From: Sphingobacteriales bacterium 44-15
Lineage (GTDB): Bacteria; Bacteroidota; Bacteroidia; Chitinophagales; Chitinophagaceae
DNA: 64,000 nucleotides
Direction: 5' to 3'
Assembly (NCBI GenBank): GCA_001899685.1
Contig: MKWG01000046.1
Location: 124,001 to 188,000, forward strand
The notes below the pieces were generated by a model. That model was not told the origin of the DNA. It saw only the letters and a list, made by a program, of their open reading frames with translations, and made no database searches. Below, in pieces: positions 17,884-26,935 of the stretch. Position 1 is the first letter of the stretch. Each line of letters starts with the position of its first letter. Both the position numbers and the translations under genes were made by a program.

Positions 17884-19132
17884 GTATGGCGGCTACCGGG
17901 TCCATCCGGGCGGCGATAGTTGCAGGAATAATACCGGCGAGGATCCCTATAATAATACATATACTGATGGCAAGTGAAAGTACAGGGTAGGAGATATATA
18001 CATTAAAATTCAGGGGACCACTGAGTATTTTAGCCATCACATATACAAGCACCAGCCCTATTGCGCCGCCAATAAAGCAAATGAAAGCCGACTCGAGCAA
18101 AAACTCAGACAGGATAGTTCTCTTTTTGGCGCCGATCGCTTTTTTGAGTCCGATAACAGGAGTGCGTTCCCTCACTGTAACGAACATAATATTGGCAATG
18201 CCAAATGCCCCGACAATAAGACTTAATAAGCCGATCAGCCAGCCGCCCAGTTTTATGCTGGAGAAAAGCCTGGTGATCGCATCACTGAAATCGCTGACCG
18301 CATTGAGTGAAAAATCATCTTCCTCGCTCGGGCTGAGACGGTGAATAGCCCTCATATTTCCTTTGAGTTCATCTTTAAATGCTTCTGCAGAAATATCAGG
18401 TTTTCCCTGCACCATGAATTTAGGCTGGGAATATTTTTCTTCAAAAATGGTTCTGAAAAATTTATAGGGAAGGATAAAGCAGTCGTCAAAACTCCATCCC
18501 CCTACGAGAAGGCTTTTCCCCTGCTTTTTTATTACGCCGACAATGGTGATCCTTACATTCTTTACCGTAATGCTTTTACCAACGGCAAGTTCCGGCGAGC
18601 CAAAAAGCTTTTCTGCATTTTCGTAGCCAATAACTGCAGCGGACGTGCCCCTGTCCATATCCGCTTGCGAAAGGTATCGCCCGTATTCTATTTCAAAAGG
18701 CTGGATATCATTGAAATCTTCTGTTACTCCATACAGGTTTACATTCTGTATCATATCCTTGCCATATATGGCATTCTGACCGCCGGCATTCAATGTAAAT
18801 GCAATTTTGGATATGCCATCGGTTTTAGCCCTGATCAGCCGCATCTCTTCGTATTTAGGCGCCGGTCTTTTTACATACCGCCACCAGGGGTAATCGCCAT
18901 TGCCACCCTGCGAATAATCCCACTTATCTATATAAATCGTATTAGAGCCTAATGCGTTGATGCCATCTTTGATATTACGCTCCAGGCTGTCAACAGTTGT
19001 CAGCACACCTATGATGCAAAAAATGCCGATGGTAACTCCAAAAAGAGAAAGGAAGGTTCGCAGTTTGTTGCTTTTCAGTTCCTGCCAGGCAAGCCTGAAA
19101 CTTGCGCCGAGGATATGGAGTGTTTTAAGCAT
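17873..19132 (-). CDS. MacB/FtsX-family ABC transporter permease
   Basis: A 419-residue permease with the MacB architecture: TM1 near residues 22-45 (FLSLFGVTIGIFCIIGVL), a large periplasmic MacB_PCD domain (about 46-290), then three C-terminal helices (IGLLSLIVGAFGIANIMFVTV, SAFICFIGGAIGLVLVYVMA, LAISICIIIGILAGIIPA) with the typical VRERTPVIGLKKAIGAKKRTI loop. No ATPase gene is adjacent, so its LolD/MacB-type partner must be elsewhere. Such proteins export lipoproteins, peptides or macrolides by mechanotransmission. A -7 box sits five bases before the ATG. Its stop codon is embedded in a 42-bp palindrome. Confidence 0.88.
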   Translation of the reverse strand: MLKTLHILGASFRLAWQELKSNKLRTFLSLFGVTIGIFCIIGVLTTVDSLERNIKDGINALGSNTIYIDKWDYSQGGNGDYPWWRYVKRPAPKYEEMRLIRAKTDGISKIAFTLNAGGQNAIYGKDMIQNVNLYGVTEDFNDIQPFEIEYGRYLSQADMDRGTSAAVIGYENAEKLFGSPELAVGKSITVKNVRITIVGVIKKQGKSLLVGGWSFDDCFILPYKFFRTIFEEKYSQPKFMVQGKPDISAEAFKDELKGNMRAIHRLSPSEEDDFSLNAVSDFSDAITRLFSSIKLGGWLIGLLSLIVGAFGIANIMFVTVRERTPVIGLKKAIGAKKRTILSEFLLESAFICFIGGAIGLVLVYVMAKILSGPLNFNVYISYPVLSLAISICIIIGILAGIIPATIAARMDPVAAIRSK

Positions 19133-19137
19133 ATGGT

Positions 19138-19145
19138 CAAAGTTA
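19138..19145 (-). promoter_or_regulatory. -7 promoter box five bases before the permease gene (TAACTTTG, minus strand)
   Basis: An exact TAnnTTTG match separated from the ATG by ACCAT. It suggests a leaderless or nearly leaderless transcript independent of topA upstream. Confidence 0.5.
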
Positions 19146-19193
19146 GCGTATAAGGCTCATTTGTGATGAAAATTATGCCATTCAGCTTCATCA

Positions 19194-21530
19194 TCATTTC
19201 TTCTTCCTCGCTGTCTTCTTCGGCGGGTTAGCCTTCAGCTCTTCAATGGTTTTCAGCGCTTCTTCCAGCGTGATATCTGCTGCTTTTTCCTGCTGTTCCT
19301 TGCTGAGCTTGAAGTTTCTTAAGCCCTGTTTTAAGTAAGGTCCGTAGGGGCCACGGAGCACCTGTATCTTTTCTTTTTCAAATACCTTGATGGTTCGCTC
19401 TTCCTTTGCCTTTCTTTTCTCAATAACAATAGGGATAGACTCCTCGAGTGTAATAGTATACGGGTCAAATTCTTTTGCCAGCGAATAGAATTTTTTGTCG
19501 TGTGCGATATATGGCCCGAATCTCCCGATATTCACGGTCACATCGTTGTCTTCAAACTGCCCCAGGTTGCGCGGCAGCTTAAACAGGTCGAGCGCTTCGT
19601 CAAGAGAAATGGTTTCAATGCTTTGAGTGGCTTTCAGCTTTGCAAAACGCGGCTTCTCTTCATCTTCAGTGGAGCCTATCTGCACCATAGGGCCATAGCG
19701 CCCCATGCGTGCTACCACGGGTTTGCCTGTAGTGGGATCAGCGCCAAGCTCCCGTTCTCCCTTGATGCGCTCTGCATTTTCTATAGTATTGTCTACATCC
19801 TTTTTAAAAGGAGCATAAAAGTCCCCCAGCATCCTGTTCCACTTCAGCTTACCCTGTGCTACCTCATCAAATTCTTCTTCAATCCTTGCGGTGAAGCCGT
19901 AGTCCATGATATCGTCAAAATACTGCTTCAGGAAATCTGTTACCACAAGCCCCAGATCTGTTGGAAATAATTTTGCTTTTTCAGCGCCGGTTGTTTCTTC
20001 ATCTGTAAGTTTGGAAATAGCGTCTGCCTTAAGCAGCAGAATGCGATAGCTGCGTTTCACTCCTTCCTTATCTCTTTTTTCCACATATCCTCTTTTTAAA
20101 ATAGTGGATATAGTTGGGGCATAAGTAGAAGGGCGCCCGATGCCGAGCTCTTCCAGCTTTTTTACCAGTGAGGCTTCGGTAAATCTCGGCGCCGGCCTTG
20201 AAAACCGCTCAGTGGCTTTCATCTCTTTAAATTCCACCGGCTGGTTCACTACTAATGGCGGCAGCATGCCTTCAGCATCTTCTTCTTCTGTATCATCCTC
20301 ATCCCGGTCTTCACGGTATACTTTCAGGAAACCTTCAAATTTCAGTACTTCTCCCTGTGCAGTAAGATCCTGGTTGTTGGTGGATATATTGATCTTTGCA
20401 ATGGTTTTTTCCAGTTCGGCATCTGCCATCTGGCATGCCATGGTACGCTTCCAGACCAGCTCATACAATCTCCGGCAATCCGTATCTTCCACAGTGAGCC
20501 TTTCCATAGCTGTAGGGCGGATAGCTTCATGCGCTTCCTGTGCTGATTCGTTTTTGTTCTTGTATTTCCTGTGCTGCACATATTCGGCGCCATACTGCGA
20601 CCTGATCTTTGCCTTGATATCGTCCAGCGCAGTATCGCTCAGGTTAACGCTGTCGGTACGCATATAGCTTATATACCCGTTTTCATAAAGTTTTTGTGCC
20701 AGCAACATCGTCCGGCTTACGGAATAGCCCAGTTTGCGGGAGGCTTCCTGCTGCAGGGTAGAAGTGGTGAATGGGGCTGCAGGAGATTTTTTTGCAGGTT
20801 TTACCTGGATATCTCTTACGGTATACTTGGCGCCTATACAGCTTTGCAGGAATTTTTCCGCATCTTCGGACGTATTATATTTACTGCCCTCCGCCTTAAA
20901 AGCAACCGGCTTATTGCTGATATCTTTTGCGGCAAAAAAAGCTTCTATCTTAAAGGTGCTGGTGCTCTGAAAAGCATTGATCTCCCGCTCTCTTTCGGCG
21001 ATCAGCCTCACTGCCACACTTTGCACCCTGCCGGCGCTCAGGTTGTTGCGCATGCTCATTTTACGCCATAATACCGGCGACAATTCAAACCCTACGATCC
21101 TGTCGAGGATACGCCGGGCCTGCTGGGCATTCACCAGGTTCATATCCAGTATCCTCGGCGTTTTTACTGCGGATTGTATAGCGGGTTTGGTGATTTCATG
21201 GAATACTATGCGCTTGGTCGTTGACGGATCAAGACCCAATACTTCGCACAAATGCCAGCTTATGGCTTCCCCCTCCCGGTCCTCATCCGTTGCCAGCCAT
21301 ACTTCGCTGCTTTTTTTTGCAACGCTTTTTAATTCTTTTACTACCTTTTCTTTATCCTCCGGAACGATATATCTTGGCTCAAACTGGTTATCAATATCAA
21401 TGCCCATATCACTTTTTTCGAGGTCCCTGATATGCCCGTAGCAGCTTTTTACCTCAAAATCTTCACCGAGGATCTTTTCAATTGTCTTTGCTTTCGCCGG
21501 AGACTCTACTATTAATAAGTTTTTTGCCAT
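19194..21530 (-). CDS. topA: DNA topoisomerase I
   Basis: A 778-residue type IA topoisomerase that relaxes negative supercoils. The Toprim domain starts at KNLLIVESPAKAKTIEKIL with the acidic TDEDREGEAI near residues 81-90. The active-site tyrosine is Y289 in YISYMRTDS. The C-terminal part holds GxYGP/GxFGP-type repeats (RMGRYGPMVQIG, NIGRFGPYIA, LRGPYGPYLKQG) rather than Cys4 zinc fingers, as is usual in this phylum, and ends in a lysine-rich tail (PPKKTARKKK). It is a separate transcription unit from the permease downstream, given the box between them. Confidence 0.96.
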   Translation of the reverse strand: MAKNLLIVESPAKAKTIEKILGEDFEVKSCYGHIRDLEKSDMGIDIDNQFEPRYIVPEDKEKVVKELKSVAKKSSEVWLATDEDREGEAISWHLCEVLGLDPSTTKRIVFHEITKPAIQSAVKTPRILDMNLVNAQQARRILDRIVGFELSPVLWRKMSMRNNLSAGRVQSVAVRLIAEREREINAFQSTSTFKIEAFFAAKDISNKPVAFKAEGSKYNTSEDAEKFLQSCIGAKYTVRDIQVKPAKKSPAAPFTTSTLQQEASRKLGYSVSRTMLLAQKLYENGYISYMRTDSVNLSDTALDDIKAKIRSQYGAEYVQHRKYKNKNESAQEAHEAIRPTAMERLTVEDTDCRRLYELVWKRTMACQMADAELEKTIAKINISTNNQDLTAQGEVLKFEGFLKVYREDRDEDDTEEEDAEGMLPPLVVNQPVEFKEMKATERFSRPAPRFTEASLVKKLEELGIGRPSTYAPTISTILKRGYVEKRDKEGVKRSYRILLLKADAISKLTDEETTGAEKAKLFPTDLGLVVTDFLKQYFDDIMDYGFTARIEEEFDEVAQGKLKWNRMLGDFYAPFKKDVDNTIENAERIKGERELGADPTTGKPVVARMGRYGPMVQIGSTEDEEKPRFAKLKATQSIETISLDEALDLFKLPRNLGQFEDNDVTVNIGRFGPYIAHDKKFYSLAKEFDPYTITLEESIPIVIEKRKAKEERTIKVFEKEKIQVLRGPYGPYLKQGLRNFKLSKEQQEKAADITLEEALKTIEELKANPPKKTARKKK

Positions 21531-21622
21531 TGTACTGCTTAAACGCCGTTGTTATAAAAAAATTACGCTATAAATTGCTGCAATATTAGGGTAAACCGTT
21601 TACAAACAAAAAAATGGGGCTT

Positions 21623-22471
21623 CTATAAAAAATCAATTACCTGTTTTACGGTTTGCTGATCGCGGTATATTTTTCGGTGCCCGAGCCCATGCGTAACCAC
21701 AAATTGAATATTGCTGAAATTATCGCTGCGAACCCGTTCCACATCGCCATAAGGAGTAATATCGTCAGCAATATCGTGGAACCACAATACTGTTGCATGA
21801 ATATTGTGCATTGCCCTGCGGATGGAAGCGTCTTCCGGTGAAATCCCTGTTTTTTCCGTGCTCAGCTCATCAAAAGCCTTCCTGACTTTCCCGTTCAGAT
21901 GCAATATCCTGAAGAACCTGTCCATAATGGTAGTGATCTCGGTAGCCGGAGCAATGAAAACCACTTTCACAGACCTATCATGGGGGATAGTCTCTAAAAA
22001 GTGCGCTATAGCCAATCCGCCCAGCGAATGCCCTATATAGGCGTCAAAAGGTCCGTAATTTGCATAGATGGCCGCAAGCGTTTTTATATAAAGCGGCAAT
22101 ACGATCTCTTTGCCTTCGCTCTGCCCATGCGCGGGCGCATCGAAAGCAACCACTTCATATCCTTTATTTGCCAATGGAGTAACAAAGCCCTCAAAATTTT
22201 TTAAAGAAGATTCAAAGCCATGGGCAATAAGTACTCTCCGTTGGGCAGGGTGATTCCACCGGTAGCCGAAAATAGTATAACCGTCAGCTTTTAATGAGCA
22301 TGCCGTTCCTTTATCTTCTATGGTAGAGATACCTTTTACGGGTTTTCTTTTGGGTGTGCAAAACAGCGTAAAAGCTCTTTCAGCAGCTTTTCGCGGAGAA
22401 ACAGAGGCCAGCAGCTGCAGTTTCCGGCGAATTACTTCTATTGCTATCTTCTGTGATATTTTTTCAGCCAT
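21623..22471 (-). CDS. Alpha/beta hydrolase
   Basis: A 282-residue serine hydrolase. The nucleophile elbow is GHSLGG with S149; the oxyanion region is LIAHGFESSLKNF, and AFDAPAHGQSEG is the classical post-strand-4 motif. The acid and final histidine are likely in WFHDIADDITPYGD and THGLGHRKIYRD. There is no signal peptide, so it is cytoplasmic. The substrate is unknown; family members include esterases and thioesterases. It lies 92 bp upstream of topA with no clear link. Confidence 0.8.
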   Translation of the reverse strand: MAEKISQKIAIEVIRRKLQLLASVSPRKAAERAFTLFCTPKRKPVKGISTIEDKGTACSLKADGYTIFGYRWNHPAQRRVLIAHGFESSLKNFEGFVTPLANKGYEVVAFDAPAHGQSEGKEIVLPLYIKTLAAIYANYGPFDAYIGHSLGGLAIAHFLETIPHDRSVKVVFIAPATEITTIMDRFFRILHLNGKVRKAFDELSTEKTGISPEDASIRRAMHNIHATVLWFHDIADDITPYGDVERVRSDNFSNIQFVVTHGLGHRKIYRDQQTVKQVIDFL

Positions 22472-22650
22472 AATATATCAATGGGAGGCACATTTTCAGT
22501 TTTTCGCAGGCGGGCTGTGCCCCTCCTTGCAGAATCCGCTACCGGCCGGCGTTTCACCGACCGGAAACTTGTGTCCGGAGCGAAAAATTGAAATGCGCCC
22601 TGTCAATGGAACAAACGAAATTACAGTTCTTAATGCATTATTTTGCAGTT

Positions 22651-23418
22651 ATGAACGTGGTCATCATCGGGACAGGAAATGTTGCTGCTGTAATAAGCAC
22701 AATGATCAAAGCAACACAACACAAACTGCTGCAGGTAGCTGGGCGTAATATTTTAAAAGCGGAAGCGCTGGCTTCATCCGCCGGGGCAGAAGCTTCTTCC
22801 CTTGACAGCGTACGTACGGACGCTGATCTGTACATTATTGCCGTTGCTGATACAGCTTTGCCTGAAATTGCACAAAAGCTTCATGTTGCAGGCGTTGTAG
22901 CCCATACTGCCGGCGCCGTGACCAAAGACATACTTGCAAACGCTTCAGCGGAATATGGAGTGCTTTATCCCTTACAAAGCCTGAAAGCAAATCTTAATGA
23001 CCTGCCTCCAGTTCCGTTTTTAATTGATGGTAATAATAATAAGGCTATTACAAAAATTACTGCATTTGCAGGATCTGTAAGTCATCAGGTGGCAATAGCA
23101 GATGATGGTAAGCGGCTGAAGCTGCATACGGCTGCAGTGTTTGTAAATAATTTTACGAATTATTTGTTTGCTGTAACCAGTGATTTTTGTAAAAAGGAAG
23201 GAGTGGATTTTTCATTGCTTTTCCCATTGATGGAAGAGACCGTCCGCAGGCTGCGAACGCATGATCCTGCCGATGTACAGACAGGGCCTGCCATTCGTAA
23301 TGACCTGCTCACGATCAGCAGACATTTGCAGGTATTGGCTAATTATCCCCTGATGTCGGAGTTGTATAGCCTTTTTACTGAAAGAATTCGTGGTTATTGG
23401 GATAGGAGTAAGGGATGA
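22651..23418 (+). CDS. Rossmann-fold / DUF2520 protein (F420-dependent-oxidoreductase-like)
   Basis: A 255-residue protein from the ATG at 22651, where MNVVIIGTGNVAAVIS opens a canonical GxGxxA Rossmann motif; the frame extends 21 codons further but that part is not conserved-looking. The N-terminal half is a Rossmann-like NAD(P) domain (ADTALPEIAQKL, VVAHTAGAVTKDIL); the C-terminal half from about residue 125 is the helical DUF2520 domain (LHTAAVFVNNFTNYLFA ... TGPAIRNDLLTISRHL). Such fusions resemble pyrroline-5-carboxylate reductase or ketopantoate-type reductases, but no activity is established. TTATTTTG sits five bases before the ATG, one mismatch from the -7 consensus. Confidence 0.8.
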   Translation: MNVVIIGTGNVAAVISTMIKATQHKLLQVAGRNILKAEALASSAGAEASSLDSVRTDADLYIIAVADTALPEIAQKLHVAGVVAHTAGAVTKDILANASAEYGVLYPLQSLKANLNDLPPVPFLIDGNNNKAITKITAFAGSVSHQVAIADDGKRLKLHTAAVFVNNFTNYLFAVTSDFCKKEGVDFSLLFPLMEETVRRLRTHDPADVQTGPAIRNDLLTISRHLQVLANYPLMSELYSLFTERIRGYWDRSKG

Positions 23419-23492
23419 AATGTGAACCTGCCACCTGCCACAGGTGGTACTCCTGTTTTTTATTTTGCCTTTGCAACTTTAACTTGCGCTCC

Positions 23493-24869
23493 ATGAAATG
23501 GCAGCAGCTATACAGCGCACAGCGCAGCGGGGCAGAGCACAAAAAGGGCAATACTCCCCAGCAGGTAAGAACCTCCTATGTGCGGGACTACGACCGCATC
23601 ATTTTCTCTTCTGCCTTTCGCAGGCTGCAGAATAAAACCCAGGTCTTCCCGCTTCCGGGAGCGGTGTTTGTGCATAACCGCCTTACCCACAGCCTTGAAG
23701 TGTCCAGTGTGGGACGCAGCCTCGGCAAGGCTGCAGGAGATGCCATTGCAGATAAATATGCTGCGGAAGGAGAAGCGTTCAGGGATTTTTACCGCTATGA
23801 GCTGCCCTCTGTTATTGCTGCGGCATGCCTTGCGCATGATATAGGCAACCCTCCTTTTGGGCATAGCGGTGAAGATGCTATCAGGATATTCTTCAATGAG
23901 CTGCAGGGCGATGCTAAAAAACGGTTTGACAATGAGCTCACGCCATTGCAGCAAAAAGATCTTCTTTTCTTTGAAGGCAATGCCAATGCATTCCGCACTC
24001 TTACGCATCATTTCAATGAAGATCGCCAGGGCGGGTTCCAGCTTACTTATGCCACGCTGGCCGGTATAGTAAAATACCCCTGCGACTCCCTCTCGGGCTT
24101 TAACAAAGCGAGCCTCGCTACAAGGAAGTCAGGTTTTTTTTCCACTGAGCTGGATACTTACCGGCGCATAGCGGAAGAGCTGGGCATGCCCCAAACCGAT
24201 GCGGCAAAAAACATCTTCGCACGCCATCCGTTCGTTTTCCTGGTTGAAGCTGCCGATGATATCTGTTATCGCATCATTGATTTTGAAGATGCTTTTCGTC
24301 TGGGTATTATATCTATTGATAAGATCGCAGAGCTGTTCCTGGCTTTTTTTGATAGTGAATCAGGATATGACGCGAGGGAAAAGGTAGAACAGATATTCAA
24401 AGGCATTAAAGACGATAATAAAAAAATACAGTTCCTCCGGGCCAGGATCATCAATCTGCTGGTGCAAAACCTATGCGATCTTTTTATGGCACATGAAGAA
24501 GCTTTGCTTGCCGGCACATTAGGCAAATCCCTGATAGACTTATTACCTGCTACCCAGTTGGAGATCATTACAGCCATTGACAAATATTCTGTTGCCAATA
24601 TCTATAACCATCGCTCGGTAGTAGAAGTGGAGCTGGCGGGGTATAACATTATCGGCTACCTGCTAAAGGAATTTGTATATGCAGTAATGCAGCCCGGCAG
24701 CGCCAAAGCAAGAAAGCTAAGGAATCTGATTCCCGCGCAATTTGAGATCAGCGATAAACCGGGAGCCTTATTCGGCAACCTGCAATCCATCACCGACTTT
24801 ATCGCCGGCATGACTGATCTGTATGCCGTGGATATGTACCAGAAAATGACGGGGACAAAGTTTGTGTAA
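23493..24869 (+). CDS. dgt: dGTP triphosphohydrolase (dNTPase)
   Basis: A 458-residue HD-domain dGTPase from the ATG at 23493 (MKWQQLYSAQRSG); the open frame begins further upstream but that part overlaps the preceding gene's stop region. HD metal ligands are visible: NRLTHSLEVSSVGR (His), CLAHDIGNPPFGHSGED (His-Asp) and later VEAADDICYRIIDFEDA (Asp). RRLQNKTQVFPLPG is the family signature near residue 40. It hydrolyses dGTP to deoxyguanosine and triphosphate, controlling dNTP pools. It is 74 bp downstream of the DUF2520 gene. Confidence 0.93.
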   Translation: MKWQQLYSAQRSGAEHKKGNTPQQVRTSYVRDYDRIIFSSAFRRLQNKTQVFPLPGAVFVHNRLTHSLEVSSVGRSLGKAAGDAIADKYAAEGEAFRDFYRYELPSVIAAACLAHDIGNPPFGHSGEDAIRIFFNELQGDAKKRFDNELTPLQQKDLLFFEGNANAFRTLTHHFNEDRQGGFQLTYATLAGIVKYPCDSLSGFNKASLATRKSGFFSTELDTYRRIAEELGMPQTDAAKNIFARHPFVFLVEAADDICYRIIDFEDAFRLGIISIDKIAELFLAFFDSESGYDAREKVEQIFKGIKDDNKKIQFLRARIINLLVQNLCDLFMAHEEALLAGTLGKSLIDLLPATQLEIITAIDKYSVANIYNHRSVVEVELAGYNIIGYLLKEFVYAVMQPGSAKARKLRNLIPAQFEISDKPGALFGNLQSITDFIAGMTDLYAVDMYQKMTGTKFV

Positions 24870-24956
24870 AGCAGCCAATCCCCGGCCTTCCCGAAAGGAA
24901 GGAGACCCGGGCACAGCCCCGGTATGCAACGGACGATTATGAATTGCGAGATAAGT

Positions 24957-25035
24957 GAGACGTGAAACGACAAACCCTTAGTGTAATTTCGTGTCTCTGT
25001 GCCTTTGTGATTCCTGTATTTCCTGCCTCTGTGGT
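24957..25035. repeat. Intergenic repeat patch (GTGAAACG unit plus CTCTGTG/CTTTGTG tract)
   Basis: GAGACGTGAAACGACAAACCC is followed by GTGTCTCTGTGCCTTTGTG and GCCTCTGTGGTTC, a degenerate 9-10 base periodic tract. The CCTTCC-CGAAA-GGAAGG hairpin at 24886-24902 precedes it. The tract runs right up to the stop codon of the minus-strand gene. Confidence 0.5.
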
Positions 25036-26814
25036 TCAGTTAGCTTCTTCCATTAATTTTTTAAAGCGCTCCATGCTCCGCGCATCCTCTGCAAAATATG
25101 TTATCCCTTCTTTCCGCGTTATCTCCAATACGGCATGATATGTACCGTCGTTCCTTGCCGCAACAGGATTACGCAGGCACTTGAGATAAAGCAGTTGCAG
25201 TGAGGCAAGCTTTACACGGGAAAGCATCGTTTCATTTTCTGCAACAATGATCGCATTATTGAACAACACCGATGCGCTGTCTATAAACTTATCGCTGAAT
25301 ATTTTATCATTTGCCTTCAGCCCGATATGTATATGCGTATCGGGAGTGACCAGCCCCTGCAGCATCTTGAAATACTGTTCTATATATTTACCGGCACGGC
25401 CGTAATAGCCATACATAAAATCATTAATTACCTCTTCTGTATTGCATTCCGGGTTCCAGAGCAGTTTGGCTATCAGGTAAGCTTTGAGCTCGGAAAATTC
25501 CCCGCCACGGCTCTGGTAAGCTGCCTGCTCCATGATGCCGATGGATTTATTATCCCTGAACGTTTTGATATTTGGTTGCAGCACTGCAAAATTCGGGTAG
25601 GGAGTGATATAGTTGCCAAAATTTACTACGTAGTCCCAGATATACAGGTGTGGTGAAATGGCAGCCCATGTTTGCATGTCGTCGAGAAACGACTTGTTTT
25701 GCGGACAGCTTTCCAGTGGATGGGCAACGCAGGCTTCTATAGGGCAAAGACGTACTACCACGTTTTGCCGCGGATGGATATTTACAGGCGGCTTTCTTGT
25801 ATACTGATAAGCAAGCGTGCCTATGAACTTGTCGGGGAATTCTTTTTCTACAGCTTCGGCCACCTGGTTTACAAACCAGATCATAATGCCGGATTCTGCG
25901 CCGAATTTTTTCACTAATGCCTGGCACCTGCTGCACTGGCATGGGTTGTACCAGTCGTTTTGCGAAACACAGTATATCCTGTACTGCGGATGTTCCCGCA
26001 TTTGCTTTTTTACCCTTTCCGTCATGATCTTCAATACAGCCGTATTGCTCAGGCAAAGCTGGGCCCTGTCATGGGTTCTTTTCCCGTTGATAAGGCTGTA
26101 GTATTCCGGGTGTTTATCAAAAAATTCTTCCGGCGGCATAAGCGGGTAAAACGTATGCACTGCCCAGTAAGATTCCACACCCCCCGGCTGCACTGCCGGC
26201 TGGTCTGAAAACTCCAGGCGGCCATTCATCCGGTTGCGTGCGGCCCATTGGGGATCAAAAGCTTCAAAATAGAAATCATTGCGGACACGTATACCCGGTG
26301 ATTCACGATGATCATAGCTGCCGAAAAGCAGCCGGCTTCTTTTGGGTATTACGGTTACTAACGGTGTATACCACCTGCAGCCAAACTCGTTTTCCAGGAA
26401 AGCCATTACCCCATACATGGTTCCCCGCTGCCTGCCTCCGTAGATAAATATATTCCCCCCTTTACTGAAATAGTGGAAGGATTCATCAAATTCTCCGGGA
26501 GCATTTTCCCTGGTTGCCTCTTGTACAAAATGGCTATATCCCAGCATGATCCTGTTTGTTTCCGGTGGGCTGTCTGTATGCAGGATAGGCAGCCATTCCC
26601 CGCCGATCTCATGCAGCCAGTGCTGCAGCTCGGCGGCGGCCCATTGCTCAGAGGAAGACGCTGCCGGTCCCAGGACAATATAGCTCACCGAAAAAGCGGT
26701 ATCATTTTTTTGTAAGTGATATGAAGGAGCCTTTATATGTTCCTGTGCGCGATGGTTTGCGTTTGCGCTCAAAAACAAGAACAGGATCAGCGCAGTAGCG
26801 GAGAAATATTTCAT
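25036..26814 (-). CDS. Secreted DUF4838 glycoside-hydrolase-like protein
   Basis: A 592-residue protein starting at MKYFSATALILFLFLSANANHRAQ (signal peptide); the frame extends 37 codons further upstream across the promoter and is not used. N-terminal residues ~25-130 form an alpha-glucuronidase-type small domain (ELQHWLHEIGGEWLPI ... RIMLGYSHF). A TIM-barrel-like DUF4838 region follows (GTMYGVMAFLENEFGCRWYTP, YCVSQNDWYNPCQCSRCQALVKKFGAESG). The C-terminus is helical. DUF4838 proteins are linked to glycoside hydrolase folds, but the substrate is unknown. A CxCxxC cluster (CQCSRC) is visible and conserved in this family. It is not part of a SusCD locus. Confidence 0.78.
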   Translation of the reverse strand: MKYFSATALILFLFLSANANHRAQEHIKAPSYHLQKNDTAFSVSYIVLGPAASSSEQWAAAELQHWLHEIGGEWLPILHTDSPPETNRIMLGYSHFVQEATRENAPGEFDESFHYFSKGGNIFIYGGRQRGTMYGVMAFLENEFGCRWYTPLVTVIPKRSRLLFGSYDHRESPGIRVRNDFYFEAFDPQWAARNRMNGRLEFSDQPAVQPGGVESYWAVHTFYPLMPPEEFFDKHPEYYSLINGKRTHDRAQLCLSNTAVLKIMTERVKKQMREHPQYRIYCVSQNDWYNPCQCSRCQALVKKFGAESGIMIWFVNQVAEAVEKEFPDKFIGTLAYQYTRKPPVNIHPRQNVVVRLCPIEACVAHPLESCPQNKSFLDDMQTWAAISPHLYIWDYVVNFGNYITPYPNFAVLQPNIKTFRDNKSIGIMEQAAYQSRGGEFSELKAYLIAKLLWNPECNTEEVINDFMYGYYGRAGKYIEQYFKMLQGLVTPDTHIHIGLKANDKIFSDKFIDSASVLFNNAIIVAENETMLSRVKLASLQLLYLKCLRNPVAARNDGTYHAVLEITRKEGITYFAEDARSMERFKKLMEEAN

Positions 26815-26850
26815 AATGGTAAACAGGGTTGTGATTGAAAAAACTATGCT

Positions 26851-26858
26851 CAAATATA
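26851..26858 (-). promoter_or_regulatory. -7 promoter box for the DUF4838 gene (TATATTTG, minus strand)
   Basis: An exact TAnnTTTG match 37 bases before the ATG at 26814. It lies directly after the terminator of the upstream lipoprotein gene, and it lies inside the longer open frame, which argues for the shorter start. Confidence 0.55.
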
Positions 26859-26870
26859 GCTTAAAATAAC

Positions 26871-26899
26871 AACAGCCTTTCCATTCCGGAAAGACTGTT
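26871..26899 (-). terminator. Intrinsic terminator of the lipoprotein gene
   Basis: AACAGCCTTTCC pairs with GGAAAGACTGTT (one mismatch) around ATTCC. On the minus strand it is followed by GTTATTTTAAG, a modest U-tract. Confidence 0.6.
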
Positions 26900-26935
26900 G
26901 CCTCACACCTCTCAATCAACTTCAAAAACTATTGT

